Of a stretch of 64,000 bases of DNA, positions 1 through 8,931 are shown one piece after another. A program made the position numbers and the translations under genes. How positions within the stretch are numbered: the first letter of the stretch is position 1; every line of letters starts with the position of its first letter. This stretch comes from Phytoactinopolyspora halophila (GTDB lineage Bacteria > Actinomycetota > Actinomycetes > Jiangellales > Jiangellaceae), in NCBI RefSeq assembly GCF_003287285.1, contig NZ_QMIG01000003.1, forward strand, positions 1 to 64,000, written 5' to 3'. The notes beneath the pieces were generated by a model. It had not been told where the DNA came from. It worked only from the letters and a program-made list of their open reading frames with translations, and searched no databases.

Positions 1-90
1 GGAACCTCGACATCTGATCAGTCTCGCAGGACGAGCGCTCCATATTTGTCAGACATGCCCTAGGTGCTGTGTGGGGATTCGGCGCCGTGA

Positions 91-1071
91 TCATGTCCGG
101 CTCCAACGACAGGGGCGATCTTGCACAGTAGTCGAGGCGATCGCGGCCCGGAAGCGCGCCGCCAGGCGGGGCCGGTTGAAGCGTGCGAGCTCCCATTCGT
201 ATCGCACGACCTGCAACCCGATCTCGCGGAGCAACCATTCCCGTTCGTACTGCTTCTTGATCACACGGCCCGCATCGAGCCGCCCGTCGTACTTGAACGC
301 ACCGTCCCCCTCGAAGGCGAGCCAGCGCACAGGGATCAAGTGATCGGGCCGGTACTGGCGTCGCCCGGCAGTGACCCAGGGGTTCGAAATCGGAACGGGC
401 AACCCGTTCTCGATGAAGGTGAGCCGGCCGAGCGTTTCGAGCGGGCTCTCGGCGTACCCATCGGCGTGCTCGACGACCCAGGTGGCTGCTCGCACGCCCG
501 GCCAGTGCGTGGCATGCTGCAACGCGTGCACCAGGCGGTCCGTGGTGGTCAGCGTCCGAAGCGCGGCGTCCGCGACCACCAGTGCGTCCTCCCGGCCGGC
601 GGTGCGGGCGACGTCCACGACCGTGCGAGCCGCAGAGGTGACGCGGCAGCCGCTGACCAGGTCACGGTGTTGCGCGGGGAGGGCGACGGCACGAATGCGG
701 CCGTAGGGGGAGTCGTAGCTCACGCCCGCGTCGTCGGGTATCACGATCAGCGGCCGGGCAGGTGGCGGACCGAGAACGGGCAGTCCCTGGACGGCGACCG
801 CTGACCAGCCCGCGGCGTACGCGGCTGGCCCGCATGCGGCAACGAGGGCACGCGTGCGTAGAGCGAAGGCCGGCCATGGGGCTGTCTCGCTGTAGGTGCT
901 CGCCTGCACGTACACGCCGGGCGCGAGCCGTCGTAGCACGCCGGTGCGGGCCAACCGGGAGAGCCGTGCCCGGCTCACTCCGTGCGCCTGCGCGTCGGCG
1001 ACGGTGACGATGTGATCCCAGGCGAGGATCTGCTGGATGGCGGTCGGAATGGTGCAGCGTCGAGATCCCAT
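91..1071 (-). CDS. AbiEi-like antitoxin domain protein with C-terminal nuclease-like domain
   Basis: About 326 residues from the chosen ATG (motif MGSRRCTIPTAIQQ). The N-terminus (about 10-60) is a winged-helix of the AbiEi/type IV antitoxin kind, with the pattern VSRARLSRLARTGVLRRLAPGVY. The C-terminus (about 225-320) resembles the DUF559/Vsr-like PD-(D/E)XK fold, with RPDHL followed by FEGDG. Such two-domain proteins are common in actinobacteria, usually as solitary genes, and their function is unknown. No AbiEii toxin partner lies beside it. The frame stays open upstream to 1227, but that extension runs through the palindromic repeat at 1163-1228 and is probably not translated. No good Shine-Dalgarno precedes the ATG, so the start is uncertain; GTG or TTG just before it are alternatives. 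Confidence 0.7.
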   Translation of the reverse strand: MGSRRCTIPTAIQQILAWDHIVTVADAQAHGVSRARLSRLARTGVLRRLAPGVYVQASTYSETAPWPAFALRTRALVAACGPAAYAAGWSAVAVQGLPVLGPPPARPLIVIPDDAGVSYDSPYGRIRAVALPAQHRDLVSGCRVTSAARTVVDVARTAGREDALVVADAALRTLTTTDRLVHALQHATHWPGVRAATWVVEHADGYAESPLETLGRLTFIENGLPVPISNPWVTAGRRQYRPDHLIPVRWLAFEGDGAFKYDGRLDAGRVIKKQYEREWLLREIGLQVVRYEWELARFNRPRLAARFRAAIASTTVQDRPCRWSRT

Positions 1072-1162
1072 GACCAACGAGAATGGAGGAAAGTGAATGT
1101 TAGAAGAAGTAGACAGACGCAAATTGTGGATAACGACGGCTTCCTCGGCTGGCTCGCCGCAT

Positions 1163-1228
1163 CTTGTTGGGTCTGCGGAACGCCCAGCGGTCCAAATCCG
1201 GCCCTGGACGTTCCGCAGGCCCAACAAG
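1163..1228. repeat. Intergenic inverted repeat, family B copy 1
   Basis: Two 25-base arms (1163-1187 and 1204-1228) match at 23 of 25 positions around a 16-base spacer. The core is CTTGTTGGGTCTGCGGAAC. A near-identical, perfect version sits at 25578-25647. The arms lie in the divergent spacer between the AbiEi-like gene and aconitase. Confidence 0.9.
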
Positions 1229-1234
1229 TGGGCA

Positions 1235-1269
1235 GCGCGGAGCCCGGGGTGGCGCGGAGCCCGGGGGTG
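1235..1269. repeat. 17-base tandem duplication
   Basis: GCGCGGAGCCCGGGGTG occurs twice head to tail, the second copy with one extra G. It lies immediately right of the inverted repeat in the same non-coding spacer. Confidence 0.8.
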
Positions 1270-1319
1270 GCGCCGTATGGAACCTCCGAGTTGGCTGGCG
1301 GCGCCGCCCCGGCATGATG

Positions 1320-1337
1320 TATCTTGAGTTCAAGATA
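1320..1337. promoter_or_regulatory. Perfect operator-like palindrome upstream of aconitase
   Basis: TATCTTGAGTTCAAGATA is an 8+2+8 perfect palindrome about 110 bases before the aconitase start. It is AT-rich in a GC-rich spacer. Size and symmetry fit a dimeric winged-helix (MarR-type) regulator site. No regulator gene is adjacent, so the binding protein is unknown. Confidence 0.6.
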
Positions 1338-1448
1338 AATTGGATGAAGTGGTGCGCTACTGGGTAAGCCAACCCTGAATGGCCAGCGGCACCACGCGCT
1401 GCGCGAGGATGGCGAGAGCACTGTGACGCGGAAAGGTTGGGATTGGAC

Positions 1449-4235
1449 GTGGCCAGCAAGGACAGTTTCGGCGCGAAAGGCACCCTGGAGGTCGGCGCGA
1501 ACTCCTACGAGATCTATCGCCTGGCCGCGGCGGGTGACATCGATCGCCTTCCGTACAGTTTGAAGATCCTCCTCGAGAACCTGCTGCGCACCGAGGACGG
1601 GACCAACATCACCGCGGAGCACGTGCAGGCCGTGGTCGACTGGGACCCGAGCGCGGAACCGAGCACCGAGATCCAGTTCAGTCCGGCACGCGTGGTGATG
1701 CAGGACTTCACGGGCGTGCCATGCGTCGTCGATCTCGCCGCCATGCGGGAAGCGATGAACGTGCTGGGCGGCGACGCGAACCGGATCAACCCCCTGGCCC
1801 CGGCGGAGCTGGTCATCGACCACTCGGTGGTGGCCGACGTGTTCGGCGCTCCGGACTCCTTCCAGCGCAACGTCGATCTGGAGTACCAGCGCAACAAGGA
1901 GCGCTACCAGTTCCTGCGCTGGGGCCAGACCGCCTTCGACAATTTCAAGGTGGTTCCCCCGGGCACCGGCATCGTGCACCAGGTCAACATCGAGCACCTC
2001 GCCCGCGTGGTCATGACGCGCGACGGCATGGCCTACCCGGACACGTGCGTCGGCACCGACAGCCACACGCCGATGGTCAACGGTCTCGGCGTGGTCGGCT
2101 GGGGTGTCGGTGGTATCGAAGCCGAGGCTGCGATGCTTGGGCAGCCGGTGAGCATGCTCATCCCGCGGGTGGTGGGGTTCAAACTCTCCGGCGAGCTTCC
2201 CGAGGGCGCGACGGCCACCGATCTCGTCCTGACGATCACCGAGAAGCTGCGCAAGCACGGGGTGGTCGGCAAGTTCGTGGAGTTCTACGGACCCGGCGTG
2301 GCCCAGGTGCCCCTCGCCAACCGCGCCACCATCGGCAACATGAGCCCGGAGTACGGTTCGACCATCGCGATCTTCCCGATCGACGAGGAAACCGTCCGGT
2401 ACATGCGGCTGACCGGACGCTCCGAGGACGAGGTGGCCCTCGTCGAGGCGTACGCCAAGGAGCAGGGCCTGTGGCACGATCCCGACGGAGTGCCCGACTA
2501 CTCCGAGCATCTCGAGCTCGACCTCGGTACCGTCGTGCCGTCGATCGCCGGCCCGAAGCGTCCCCAGGATCGCGTGTCGCTCAGCGACGCCAAGTCCGCG
2601 TTCCGGAACGCCATTCCCGAGTACGTGCCCGCCGAGTCCACCTCCACCACATATGCGTCGAACGTGGACGAGGCATCGGACGAGTCGTTCCCCGCCAGCG
2701 ATCCTCCAGCTCCGTACAACGGCAACGGCCATGGAGGCGCCCCGCGCGCGTCCGAGAACACCGGTCCGGCGCGGCCGAGCAATCCGGTGCGCGTGACGCT
2801 TGACGACGGCACCGAAACGGAGGTCGACCACGGCTCGGTCGTGATCGCGGCCATTACCAGCTGCACCAACACGTCGAACCCGTCGGTCATGGTGGGTGCC
2901 GCGCTGGTGGCGAAGAAGGCCGTCGAACGTGGCTTGACACGCAAGCCATGGGTGAAGACGACGCTCGCGCCCGGCTCGAAGGTGGTCATGGATTACTACG
3001 ATCGTGCCGGCCTCACGCCGTACCTGGAGAAGCTCGGCTTCCACCTCGTCGGCTATGGCTGCACCACGTGCATCGGCAATTCCGGCCCGTTGCACGAGGC
3101 GATCTCCTCGGCGGTCAACGAGAACGACCTTGCCGTCGTGTCGGTGCTGTCCGGCAACCGTAACTTCGAGGGCCGGATCAACCCGGACGTGAAGATGAAT
3201 TACCTGGCCTCACCGCCGTTGGTGGTCGCCTACGCGCTGGCGGGCACGATGGATCTCGACCTCACCACCGAGCCGCTGGGCACGGACACCGAAGGTAAGC
3301 CGGTGTACCTCAGTGACCTGTGGCCCACGATGTCCGAGATCGAGGAAGTGGTGGACTCCGCGATCGCCAGCGAGATGTTCACCCGCGATTACGCCGACGT
3401 CTTCGCCGGCGACGAGACGTGGCAGGAGCTGCCCACGCCGACGGGCAACTTGTTCGAGTGGGACCCGGACTCCACGTATGTGCGCAAGCCGCCGTACTTC
3501 GAGGGCATTCAGGCCGAACCCGCGCCGGTGACGGATATCTCGGGTGCGCGGGTGCTGGCGAAGCTGGGTGACTCGGTGACCACCGACCACATCAGCCCGG
3601 CGGGTGCCATCAAGGCCGATTCGCCTGCGGGGGAGTACTTGAAGGCGCGCGGGGTGGCGCGCCGCGACTTCAACTCGTACGGATCCCGGCGAGGCAATCA
3701 CGAGGTGATGATCCGGGGCACGTTCGCCAACATCCGGCTGCGCAACCTGCTCGCGCCGGGAACGGAGGGCGGCTTCACACGCGACTTCACCAAGCCCGAC
3801 GGCCCGGTAACCACGATTTACGACGCCTCGGTGGCGTACGCCGAGCAGGGCATCCCGCTCGTCGTGATCGCCGGCAAGGAGTACGGCTCGGGTTCGTCGC
3901 GGGACTGGGCTGCCAAGGGCACGGCGCTGCTCGGCGTGCGGGCGGTGATCGCGGAGTCGTTCGAACGCATCCACCGGTCCAACCTGATCGGCATGGGCGT
4001 GCTCCCGCTGCAGTTCCCGGAAGGGGAGAGCATCGAGTCGCTGGGCCTGACCGGCGAGGAGACCTTCGAGATCACCGGCGTGGAGGTGCTGAACTCCGGC
4101 GAGATCCCGTCGACGGTGCGCGTGCGGGCCGGCGACGTCGAATTCGACGCCGTGGTGCGGATCGACACCCCGGGCGAGGCGGATTATTACCGGCATGGCG
4201 GGATCATGCCGTACGTGCTGCGTAACCTGCTCTGA
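1449..4235 (+). CDS. acnA: Aconitate hydratase A
   Basis: TCA-cycle enzyme that interconverts citrate and isocitrate, about 928 residues, full length for the AcnA/IRP1 type. Cluster-binding cysteines are visible as SCTNTSNP (C472) and CTTCIGNSG (C538, C541). The swivel domain with [12 protein letters not shown] is at the C-terminus. A low-complexity linker around residues 395-450 (rich in S, P, G and N) is the insertion usual in actinobacterial AcnA. GTG at 1449 gives the conserved family start [16 protein letters not shown], with GGAAAGG 12 bases upstream; the frame is also open from 1437. It stands alone, with a palindrome at 1320 as a candidate operator and a hairpin at 4243 behind it. Confidence 0.97.
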   Translation: MASKDSFGAKGTLEVGANSYEIYRLAAAGDIDRLPYSLKILLENLLRTEDGTNITAEHVQAVVDWDPSAEPSTEIQFSPARVVMQDFTGVPCVVDLAAMREAMNVLGGDANRINPLAPAELVIDHSVVADVFGAPDSFQRNVDLEYQRNKERYQFLRWGQTAFDNFKVVPPGTGIVHQVNIEHLARVVMTRDGMAYPDTCVGTDSHTPMVNGLGVVGWGVGGIEAEAAMLGQPVSMLIPRVVGFKLSGELPEGATATDLVLTITEKLRKHGVVGKFVEFYGPGVAQVPLANRATIGNMSPEYGSTIAIFPIDEETVRYMRLTGRSEDEVALVEAYAKEQGLWHDPDGVPDYSEHLELDLGTVVPSIAGPKRPQDRVSLSDAKSAFRNAIPEYVPAESTSTTYASNVDEASDESFPASDPPAPYNGNGHGGAPRASENTGPARPSNPVRVTLDDGTETEVDHGSVVIAAITSCTNTSNPSVMVGAALVAKKAVERGLTRKPWVKTTLAPGSKVVMDYYDRAGLTPYLEKLGFHLVGYGCTTCIGNSGPLHEAISSAVNENDLAVVSVLSGNRNFEGRINPDVKMNYLASPPLVVAYALAGTMDLDLTTEPLGTDTEGKPVYLSDLWPTMSEIEEVVDSAIASEMFTRDYADVFAGDETWQELPTPTGNLFEWDPDSTYVRKPPYFEGIQAEPAPVTDISGARVLAKLGDSVTTDHISPAGAIKADSPAGEYLKARGVARRDFNSYGSRRGNHEVMIRGTFANIRLRNLLAPGTEGGFTRDFTKPDGPVTTIYDASVAYAEQGIPLVVIAGKEYGSGSSRDWAAKGTALLGVRAVIAESFERIHRSNLIGMGVLPLQFPEGESIESLGLTGEETFEITGVEVLNSGEIPSTVRVRAGDVEFDAVVRIDTPGEADYYRHGGIMPYVLRNLL

Positions 4236-4242
4236 GCTGGCG

Positions 4243-4269
4243 GGCGAGCAGCGCCGGGTATCGCTCGCC
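4243..4269. terminator. Hairpin between convergent acnA and membrane gene
   Basis: GGCGAGC (4243-4249) pairs with GCTCGCC (4263-4269) over a 13-base loop, directly after the acnA stop and before the stop of the convergent gene. There is no U-tract, as is usual in actinobacteria. Confidence 0.55.
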
Positions 4270-4270
4270 G

Positions 4271-4738
4271 CTACTCGGGTGGTTTGTCGTCGAAGACGGA
4301 GAGTGGGGCCTCGACCTCTTCGTGGCGGGGCCCCATCACCACCAGGCCGATGAGCACGACGAGCAGCCCGACGAGGCCGATCCAGGCTCCGCGTTGAAGC
4401 TCCCCGAGTCGCCATTCGCCGTCGATCGCGCGCATCGCGGACCAGAGGATGAACGTCGCCGTGCCGATCAGCCATCCGAGTCCGAGGATGAACCGGAAGC
4501 GCAGCGCCGCGCCGAGGATGCCGAGAAGGCCGACGACGGCCAGTGGTGCGGCGACCGAGCCCCAGTAGGCGGTGACCGTGCCGGCGGGGTTGGCCTGAAA
4601 CAGCTGCATCAGCGGCCAATCCCGCGGGCCTTCGTCCCGGTACCAGGCCGGGTAGGCGCTGGCCGCGACCGCGATGGCGCCTAGCAGCGCGATGAGTGCG
4701 CCGACGCCGCGTCGGGTAGGAGTGATCTTTAGCGTCAC
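4271..4738 (-). CDS. Small integral membrane protein, unknown function
   Basis: 155 residues from GTG at 4738 (VTLKITPTRRGVG). Four hydrophobic segments are visible: near 11-30, 58-78, 82-102 and 118-140. They are separated by short charged loops, and the tail is acidic and soluble. I do not recognise a named family; Trp-associated or conserved actinobacterial membrane proteins have this look. It converges on acnA and is divergent from dxs, with only about 80 bases of shared upstream DNA. An ATG further upstream (4774) would add an unlikely charged leader. Confidence 0.7.
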   Translation of the reverse strand: MTLKITPTRRGVGALIALLGAIAVAASAYPAWYRDEGPRDWPLMQLFQANPAGTVTAYWGSVAAPLAVVGLLGILGAALRFRFILGLGWLIGTATFILWSAMRAIDGEWRLGELQRGAWIGLVGLLVVLIGLVVMGPRHEEVEAPLSVFDDKPPE

Positions 4739-4817
4739 AGCCCTACCGTGGCACAACCGGGTGGCCCAAGCCATCTAGACTCGATGCGAGGCCGATCGAC
4801 GTAGGAGGCGAGCCGCA

Positions 4818-6734
4818 TTGGGCGTACTGGATCGCGTGCGAGAACCTCGAGACCTGCGCGGGTTGACTGGGGAAGAGCTGGACACGCTCGCCCAGGAAAT
4901 TCGCGACGTGATCGTCACGACGGTATCCCGGACGAGCGGCCATCTCGGGCCGAATCTGGGTGTCGTCGAGCTGACGCTGGCGGTGCACCGGGTGTTCGAT
5001 TCGCCCAGCGACCCGATCGTGTTCGACACGGGTCACCAGTCTTATGTTCACAAGCTGCTGACCGGTCGCATCGACCGTTTCGACACGATCCGGTCGCGAG
5101 GCGGCATGTCCGGCTATCCCAGCCGCGCCGAAAGTCCCCATGACTGGGTGGAGAATTCGCACGCTTCCACGGCACTGTCCTACGCGGACGGCATGGCCAA
5201 GGCGTTTGCCGTCCGGGGCGAGCGCCACCGCACCGCCGTCGCCGTCGTCGGAGACGGCGCGCTGACCGGCGGGATGGCCTGGGAGGCGCTGAACAACATC
5301 GCGGGCGGTCCGCAGACCGGATCGCACGCGCGCTCCCTGGTGATGGTGGTGAATGACAACGGCCGCTCGTACTCCCCGACGGTGGGCGGGCTGGCCGAGC
5401 ACCTCGCGGCACTGCGCACCGACCCGCGCTACGAGCAGGCCCTCGACCTCGTGAAGCGGACGTTGAACCGGATGCCGGTGGTAGGCACCCCGACGTACGA
5501 CGCGCTGCACGGGCTGAAGAAGGGGCTCAAGGACCTGCTGGCTCCGCAGGGCATGTTCGAAGACCTGGGCCTGAAGTACATCGGCCCTGTCGACGGGCAC
5601 GACCGCGGTGCCGTGGAGCAGGCGTTGATCCAGGCCAAGAAGTTCGGCGGCCCGGTCATCGTGCACTGCATCACGCGCAAGGGCAACGGCTATGACGCGG
5701 CGCTGCGCGACGAGATCGATCACATGCACAGCCCGTCGGCATTCGATCCGATCACCGGCGAGCCGGTGGCGAGCCCGAAGCGGACCTTGACGCACGTGTT
5801 CAAGGAATCGCTGGTGGATGCCGGGCATGCCCGGCCGGACATTGTCGCCATCACGGCGGCGATGCTGTTCCCCACCGGCTTGGAAGCTTTCGCCCGGCAC
5901 TTCCCGGAGCGCTGCTTTGACGTCGGCATTGCCGAACAGCACGCGACGACCTCGGCCGCGGGGATGGCGATGATGGGCCTGCATCCCGTGGTGGCGGTCT
6001 ACGCGACGTTCCTCAACCGTGCCTTCGATCAGCTGCTGATGGACTGCGCGCTGCACGGTGCGGGTGTCACGTTCGTCCTCGATCGTGCGGGCATCACCGG
6101 TCCGGATGGGGCATCGCATCACGGCATGTGGGACATGTCGGTGCTTCAGGTGATTCCCGGCTTGCGCCTGGCGGCCCCGCGTGACGCCGCCCGGCTCACC
6201 GAGCAGCTCGGCGAGGCACTTGACGTCGACGACGCGCCGACGGTGGTCCGGTTCCCGGGCAAGGAGTCCGCCGAGGTGGAGATCGCCGCGCTGGAACGTA
6301 TCGGCACCTGTGACATCCTCGCTCGCGACGGTGACGACGTCTTGCTGGTGGCCGTCGGGACGATGGCCGGCGCGGCGCTGGACGCCGCGCGCGGGCTGCA
6401 AGCGCACGGGGTCGGGGTGACGGTGGTGGACCCCCGCTGGGTGAAACCCATCGACACCGCACTCGTGGATCTCGCTCGTGGGTATCGTGCGGTGGTGACC
6501 GTCGAGGACAACTCACGTGCCGGCGGCGTCGGCGTGAGCCTGGCGCAGACGCTGCGCGACCACGACGTGACGGTTCCGGTCCATCCGTTCGGGATCCCGC
6601 ATCGCTTCATCGACCAGGGCAAGCGCGGCGAGATTCTCGACGAGCTCGGGTTGAGCGGGCAGAGCCTGGCACGCGAGGTCACCGGGCTGGTGGCCGCGCT
6701 GGACTCCGAGAATTCGCAGACGGCGGCGGTGTAG
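4818..6734 (+). CDS. dxs: 1-deoxy-D-xylulose-5-phosphate synthase
   Basis: First enzyme of the MEP isoprenoid pathway. It condenses pyruvate and glyceraldehyde 3-phosphate using thiamine diphosphate. 638 residues, full length. The ThDP/Mg-binding [16 protein letters not shown] is near residue 145, the transketolase-type GIAEQHA motif is present, and [15 protein letters not shown] follows in the pyrimidine-binding domain. The start is TTG at 4818, supported by GGAGG at 4804-4808. It is followed after 3 bases by a permease gene, suggesting co-transcription. Confidence 0.97.
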   Translation: MGVLDRVREPRDLRGLTGEELDTLAQEIRDVIVTTVSRTSGHLGPNLGVVELTLAVHRVFDSPSDPIVFDTGHQSYVHKLLTGRIDRFDTIRSRGGMSGYPSRAESPHDWVENSHASTALSYADGMAKAFAVRGERHRTAVAVVGDGALTGGMAWEALNNIAGGPQTGSHARSLVMVVNDNGRSYSPTVGGLAEHLAALRTDPRYEQALDLVKRTLNRMPVVGTPTYDALHGLKKGLKDLLAPQGMFEDLGLKYIGPVDGHDRGAVEQALIQAKKFGGPVIVHCITRKGNGYDAALRDEIDHMHSPSAFDPITGEPVASPKRTLTHVFKESLVDAGHARPDIVAITAAMLFPTGLEAFARHFPERCFDVGIAEQHATTSAAGMAMMGLHPVVAVYATFLNRAFDQLLMDCALHGAGVTFVLDRAGITGPDGASHHGMWDMSVLQVIPGLRLAAPRDAARLTEQLGEALDVDDAPTVVRFPGKESAEVEIAALERIGTCDILARDGDDVLLVAVGTMAGAALDAARGLQAHGVGVTVVDPRWVKPIDTALVDLARGYRAVVTVEDNSRAGGVGVSLAQTLRDHDVTVPVHPFGIPHRFIDQGKRGEILDELGLSGQSLAREVTGLVAALDSENSQTAAV

Positions 6735-6737
6735 CCG

Positions 6738-7973
6738 GTGACTACGTCCACACCCGACGAACCCGGCACCGAGGGCCCGCGCAACCGCCGCGCTCACCAG
6801 CACGAGCTGCTGCAACGCGAGGGCGCGTTTGCCTGGCGGTTGCTCGGGATCGGGTTGGTGATCGCCGGCGCTGTCTACCTGGCGCTGCAGGTGCAGCTGA
6901 TCGTCATGGCCGTGGTCCTGGGCTTTGCCATGGTGGCGCTGCTGTGGCCGCTGGCGAAGTGGCTGCGCCAGCACAAGGTTCCCGGCGTCTTCGCGGCCCT
7001 GATATCCGTCTTGCTCTTCCTCGGGTTCTTCTCCGGGATCATCTTCTTCGTCGTCTACGAGGTCATCGATTCGTGGCAGGACATGGTCCGCTCGGTGACG
7101 GGCGCCGTGGAGGAGCTCATCGAATGGGTCGAACAAGGTCCGTTCGGCGTCGACACGGCGAACATCCAGGACATGCTCAACGACATCCAGCAGAACCTGG
7201 GTGACGTCCTCAGCGGTGTCGGCCAGGCCGCTGCGACGGGCCTGACCGTGGTCGGCAACTTCTTCGCCGTGCTGCTGATCGCGATCTTCTTCACGATTTT
7301 CGCGCTGACCAGCGGCGACAAGCTCTGGGATCAGTTCGTCCGGGCGATGCGCCCCACCTACCGGGCTCCGATGCACGCCGCATTCAAGGCGTCGATGAGG
7401 ACCACCGGCAACTGGTTCTACGCCTCCACCGTGACCGGGCTGGTCGACGGGTTCATCATCGGCCTCGGGCTGGTGATCCTCGGCGTTCCGCTGGCCATCC
7501 CCATCGGCGCGCTGACCTTCATCATGGGCTACGTCCCGCTCGTTGGCGCCACGCTGGCCGGTGCCTTCGCGGTCCTGGTCGCGTTCTTCTCCGGCGGGCT
7601 GACGGCGGCGATCTGGGCACTGATCATCGTGCTGGTCGCGCAGCAGATCGAGGGCAACCTGCTCGCGCCCCTGCTGATGGCCCGCGCCGTGCGGTTCCAC
7701 CCGTTGCTGACCCTGGTGCTGACCACCGGCGCCGGATTCGCATTCGGTCTTGTCGGCTTGTTCCTGGCCATTCCGGTCGCCGGTGCGATCACCGCGGCCG
7801 TGATCGCGTGGCGGCGCAAGATGCAGGAGCAGGAGCGGCTGCGAGAGGAGCGCGAGCGGCTCGCCGAGGAGGAAGAGAGCGCCGAAGTCATCATGCCCGG
7901 TGCCGAGGTTCCCGACGTGGACGTGCAGATCCCGGAAGAGGCGCTCAGGCCGGAAAACCGGCGGCGTTCGTGA
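6738..7973 (+). CDS. AI-2E family transporter (PF01594-type permease)
   Basis: 411 residues, GTG start 3 bases after dxs. The architecture is typical of the family. A soluble N-terminus is followed by paired helices at about 33-80, then a long periplasmic amphipathic region (about 110-165). A helix-rich C-terminal half carries the hallmark PIGALTFIMGYVPLVGATLAG and a following QQIEGN motif. The C-terminus is a charged coiled-coil tail (QEQERLREERERLAEEEE). Members export diverse small molecules or Na+; the substrate here cannot be told. Linkage to dxs is probably incidental. Confidence 0.88.
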   Translation: MTTSTPDEPGTEGPRNRRAHQHELLQREGAFAWRLLGIGLVIAGAVYLALQVQLIVMAVVLGFAMVALLWPLAKWLRQHKVPGVFAALISVLLFLGFFSGIIFFVVYEVIDSWQDMVRSVTGAVEELIEWVEQGPFGVDTANIQDMLNDIQQNLGDVLSGVGQAAATGLTVVGNFFAVLLIAIFFTIFALTSGDKLWDQFVRAMRPTYRAPMHAAFKASMRTTGNWFYASTVTGLVDGFIIGLGLVILGVPLAIPIGALTFIMGYVPLVGATLAGAFAVLVAFFSGGLTAAIWALIIVLVAQQIEGNLLAPLLMARAVRFHPLLTLVLTTGAGFAFGLVGLFLAIPVAGAITAAVIAWRRKMQEQERLREERERLAEEEESAEVIMPGAEVPDVDVQIPEEALRPENRRRS

Positions 7974-7992
7974 CGCGATCACCAGGAGCACC

Positions 7993-8931
7993 ATGACCGA
8001 GCACGTACTGATCACCGGGGCGGCGGGCATGATCGGCCGGGCTGCCGTGCGGCACTTCCGGTCGTCGGGTGTGACCACCACCGGCCTGGTGCTCGACGAC
8101 CCCGGCGACGTCGACGTGGACCGGCTCGTGATGGGAGACGTCCGTGACCGGCAGGTGCTGGACAAGGCCCTGGAAGACGTCGACGCCGTCGTGCACCTGG
8201 CGGCGCTCGCGACACCGGATTCGGGCATGGCAGACGAGGTGTTCGGCGTCAATACCCAGGCGACGTTCACCGTTCTCGACGCCGCCGGCGAGCGCGGCAT
8301 CCGGCGGGCCACCATCGCGAGCAGCATCAACGCGCTGGGCTACCGGTATGGCCCGCACGTGGTGCACCCGGAGTACCTGCCGCTGGACGAGGCGCTGCCG
8401 ACGCACGCGGCGGATGCGTACTCGCTGTCCAAGCACGTGGACGAGGCCACGGCCGCGGCCATGCACCGCCGGCACGGGATGGACGTGGTGGCGCTGCGCT
8501 TTCCGATGGTCGGAGGGTTCGGCGAGCAGGATTCCCTCGACGCGCGGCTGCCCCCGGCATTCGACCAGCTGGCCAGCGAACCCGGCACGGGTGCCAGCGA
8601 CCTGTGGCTCTACCTGGAAGAACGCGATGCCGCCCGCGCGCTGGCGCTGGCCCTGACACCGGCCGAGCCCGGCGCGCACGTCGCGTTCGTGGCCGCGCCG
8701 GTGACGTCGGTACCGTACCGCACGCGCGACCTGCTCGACGCCTACTATCCGGACGTGCCGCTACGCGACGGCCTTGCTGGTCGCAGCGCACCGGTGGATC
8801 TGACCCGCGCCCGCACGCTGCTCGGGTTCGAGGCCGCGCACGTCGCGCCGATGGACGTGCGCGACCTCCCCGCCGGCATCACGACGCCGGCAAGCTGGCC
8901 ACACCGGCCGGCAAGAACCGGCGACCGGTGA
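7993..8931 (+). CDS. NAD(P)-dependent epimerase/dehydratase (extended SDR)
   Basis: 312 residues from ATG 7993, with AGGAG at 7984-7988. The Rossmann motif GAAGMIG (residues 8-14) and the catalytic YSLSK tetrad (Y near 141) define an extended short-chain dehydrogenase. An S of SSIN lies upstream of the Tyr. The sugar or other substrate is not evident. It probably belongs to the dxs-permease transcript (19-base gap). Its 3' end overlaps the convergent fadB-like gene by 53 bases, so the two tails are antisense to each other. Confidence 0.88.
   Translation: MTEHVLITGAAGMIGRAAVRHFRSSGVTTTGLVLDDPGDVDVDRLVMGDVRDRQVLDKALEDVDAVVHLAALATPDSGMADEVFGVNTQATFTVLDAAGERGIRRATIASSINALGYRYGPHVVHPEYLPLDEALPTHAADAYSLSKHVDEATAAAMHRRHGMDVVALRFPMVGGFGEQDSLDARLPPAFDQLASEPGTGASDLWLYLEERDAARALALALTPAEPGAHVAFVAAPVTSVPYRTRDLLDAYYPDVPLRDGLAGRSAPVDLTRARTLLGFEAAHVAPMDVRDLPAGITTPASWPHRPARTGDR

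Noticed and set aside
975-3095. A 700-codon minus-strand open frame across the acnA region
   Set aside because: Antisense of acnA, rich in His/Arg/Gly as expected for a shadow frame.
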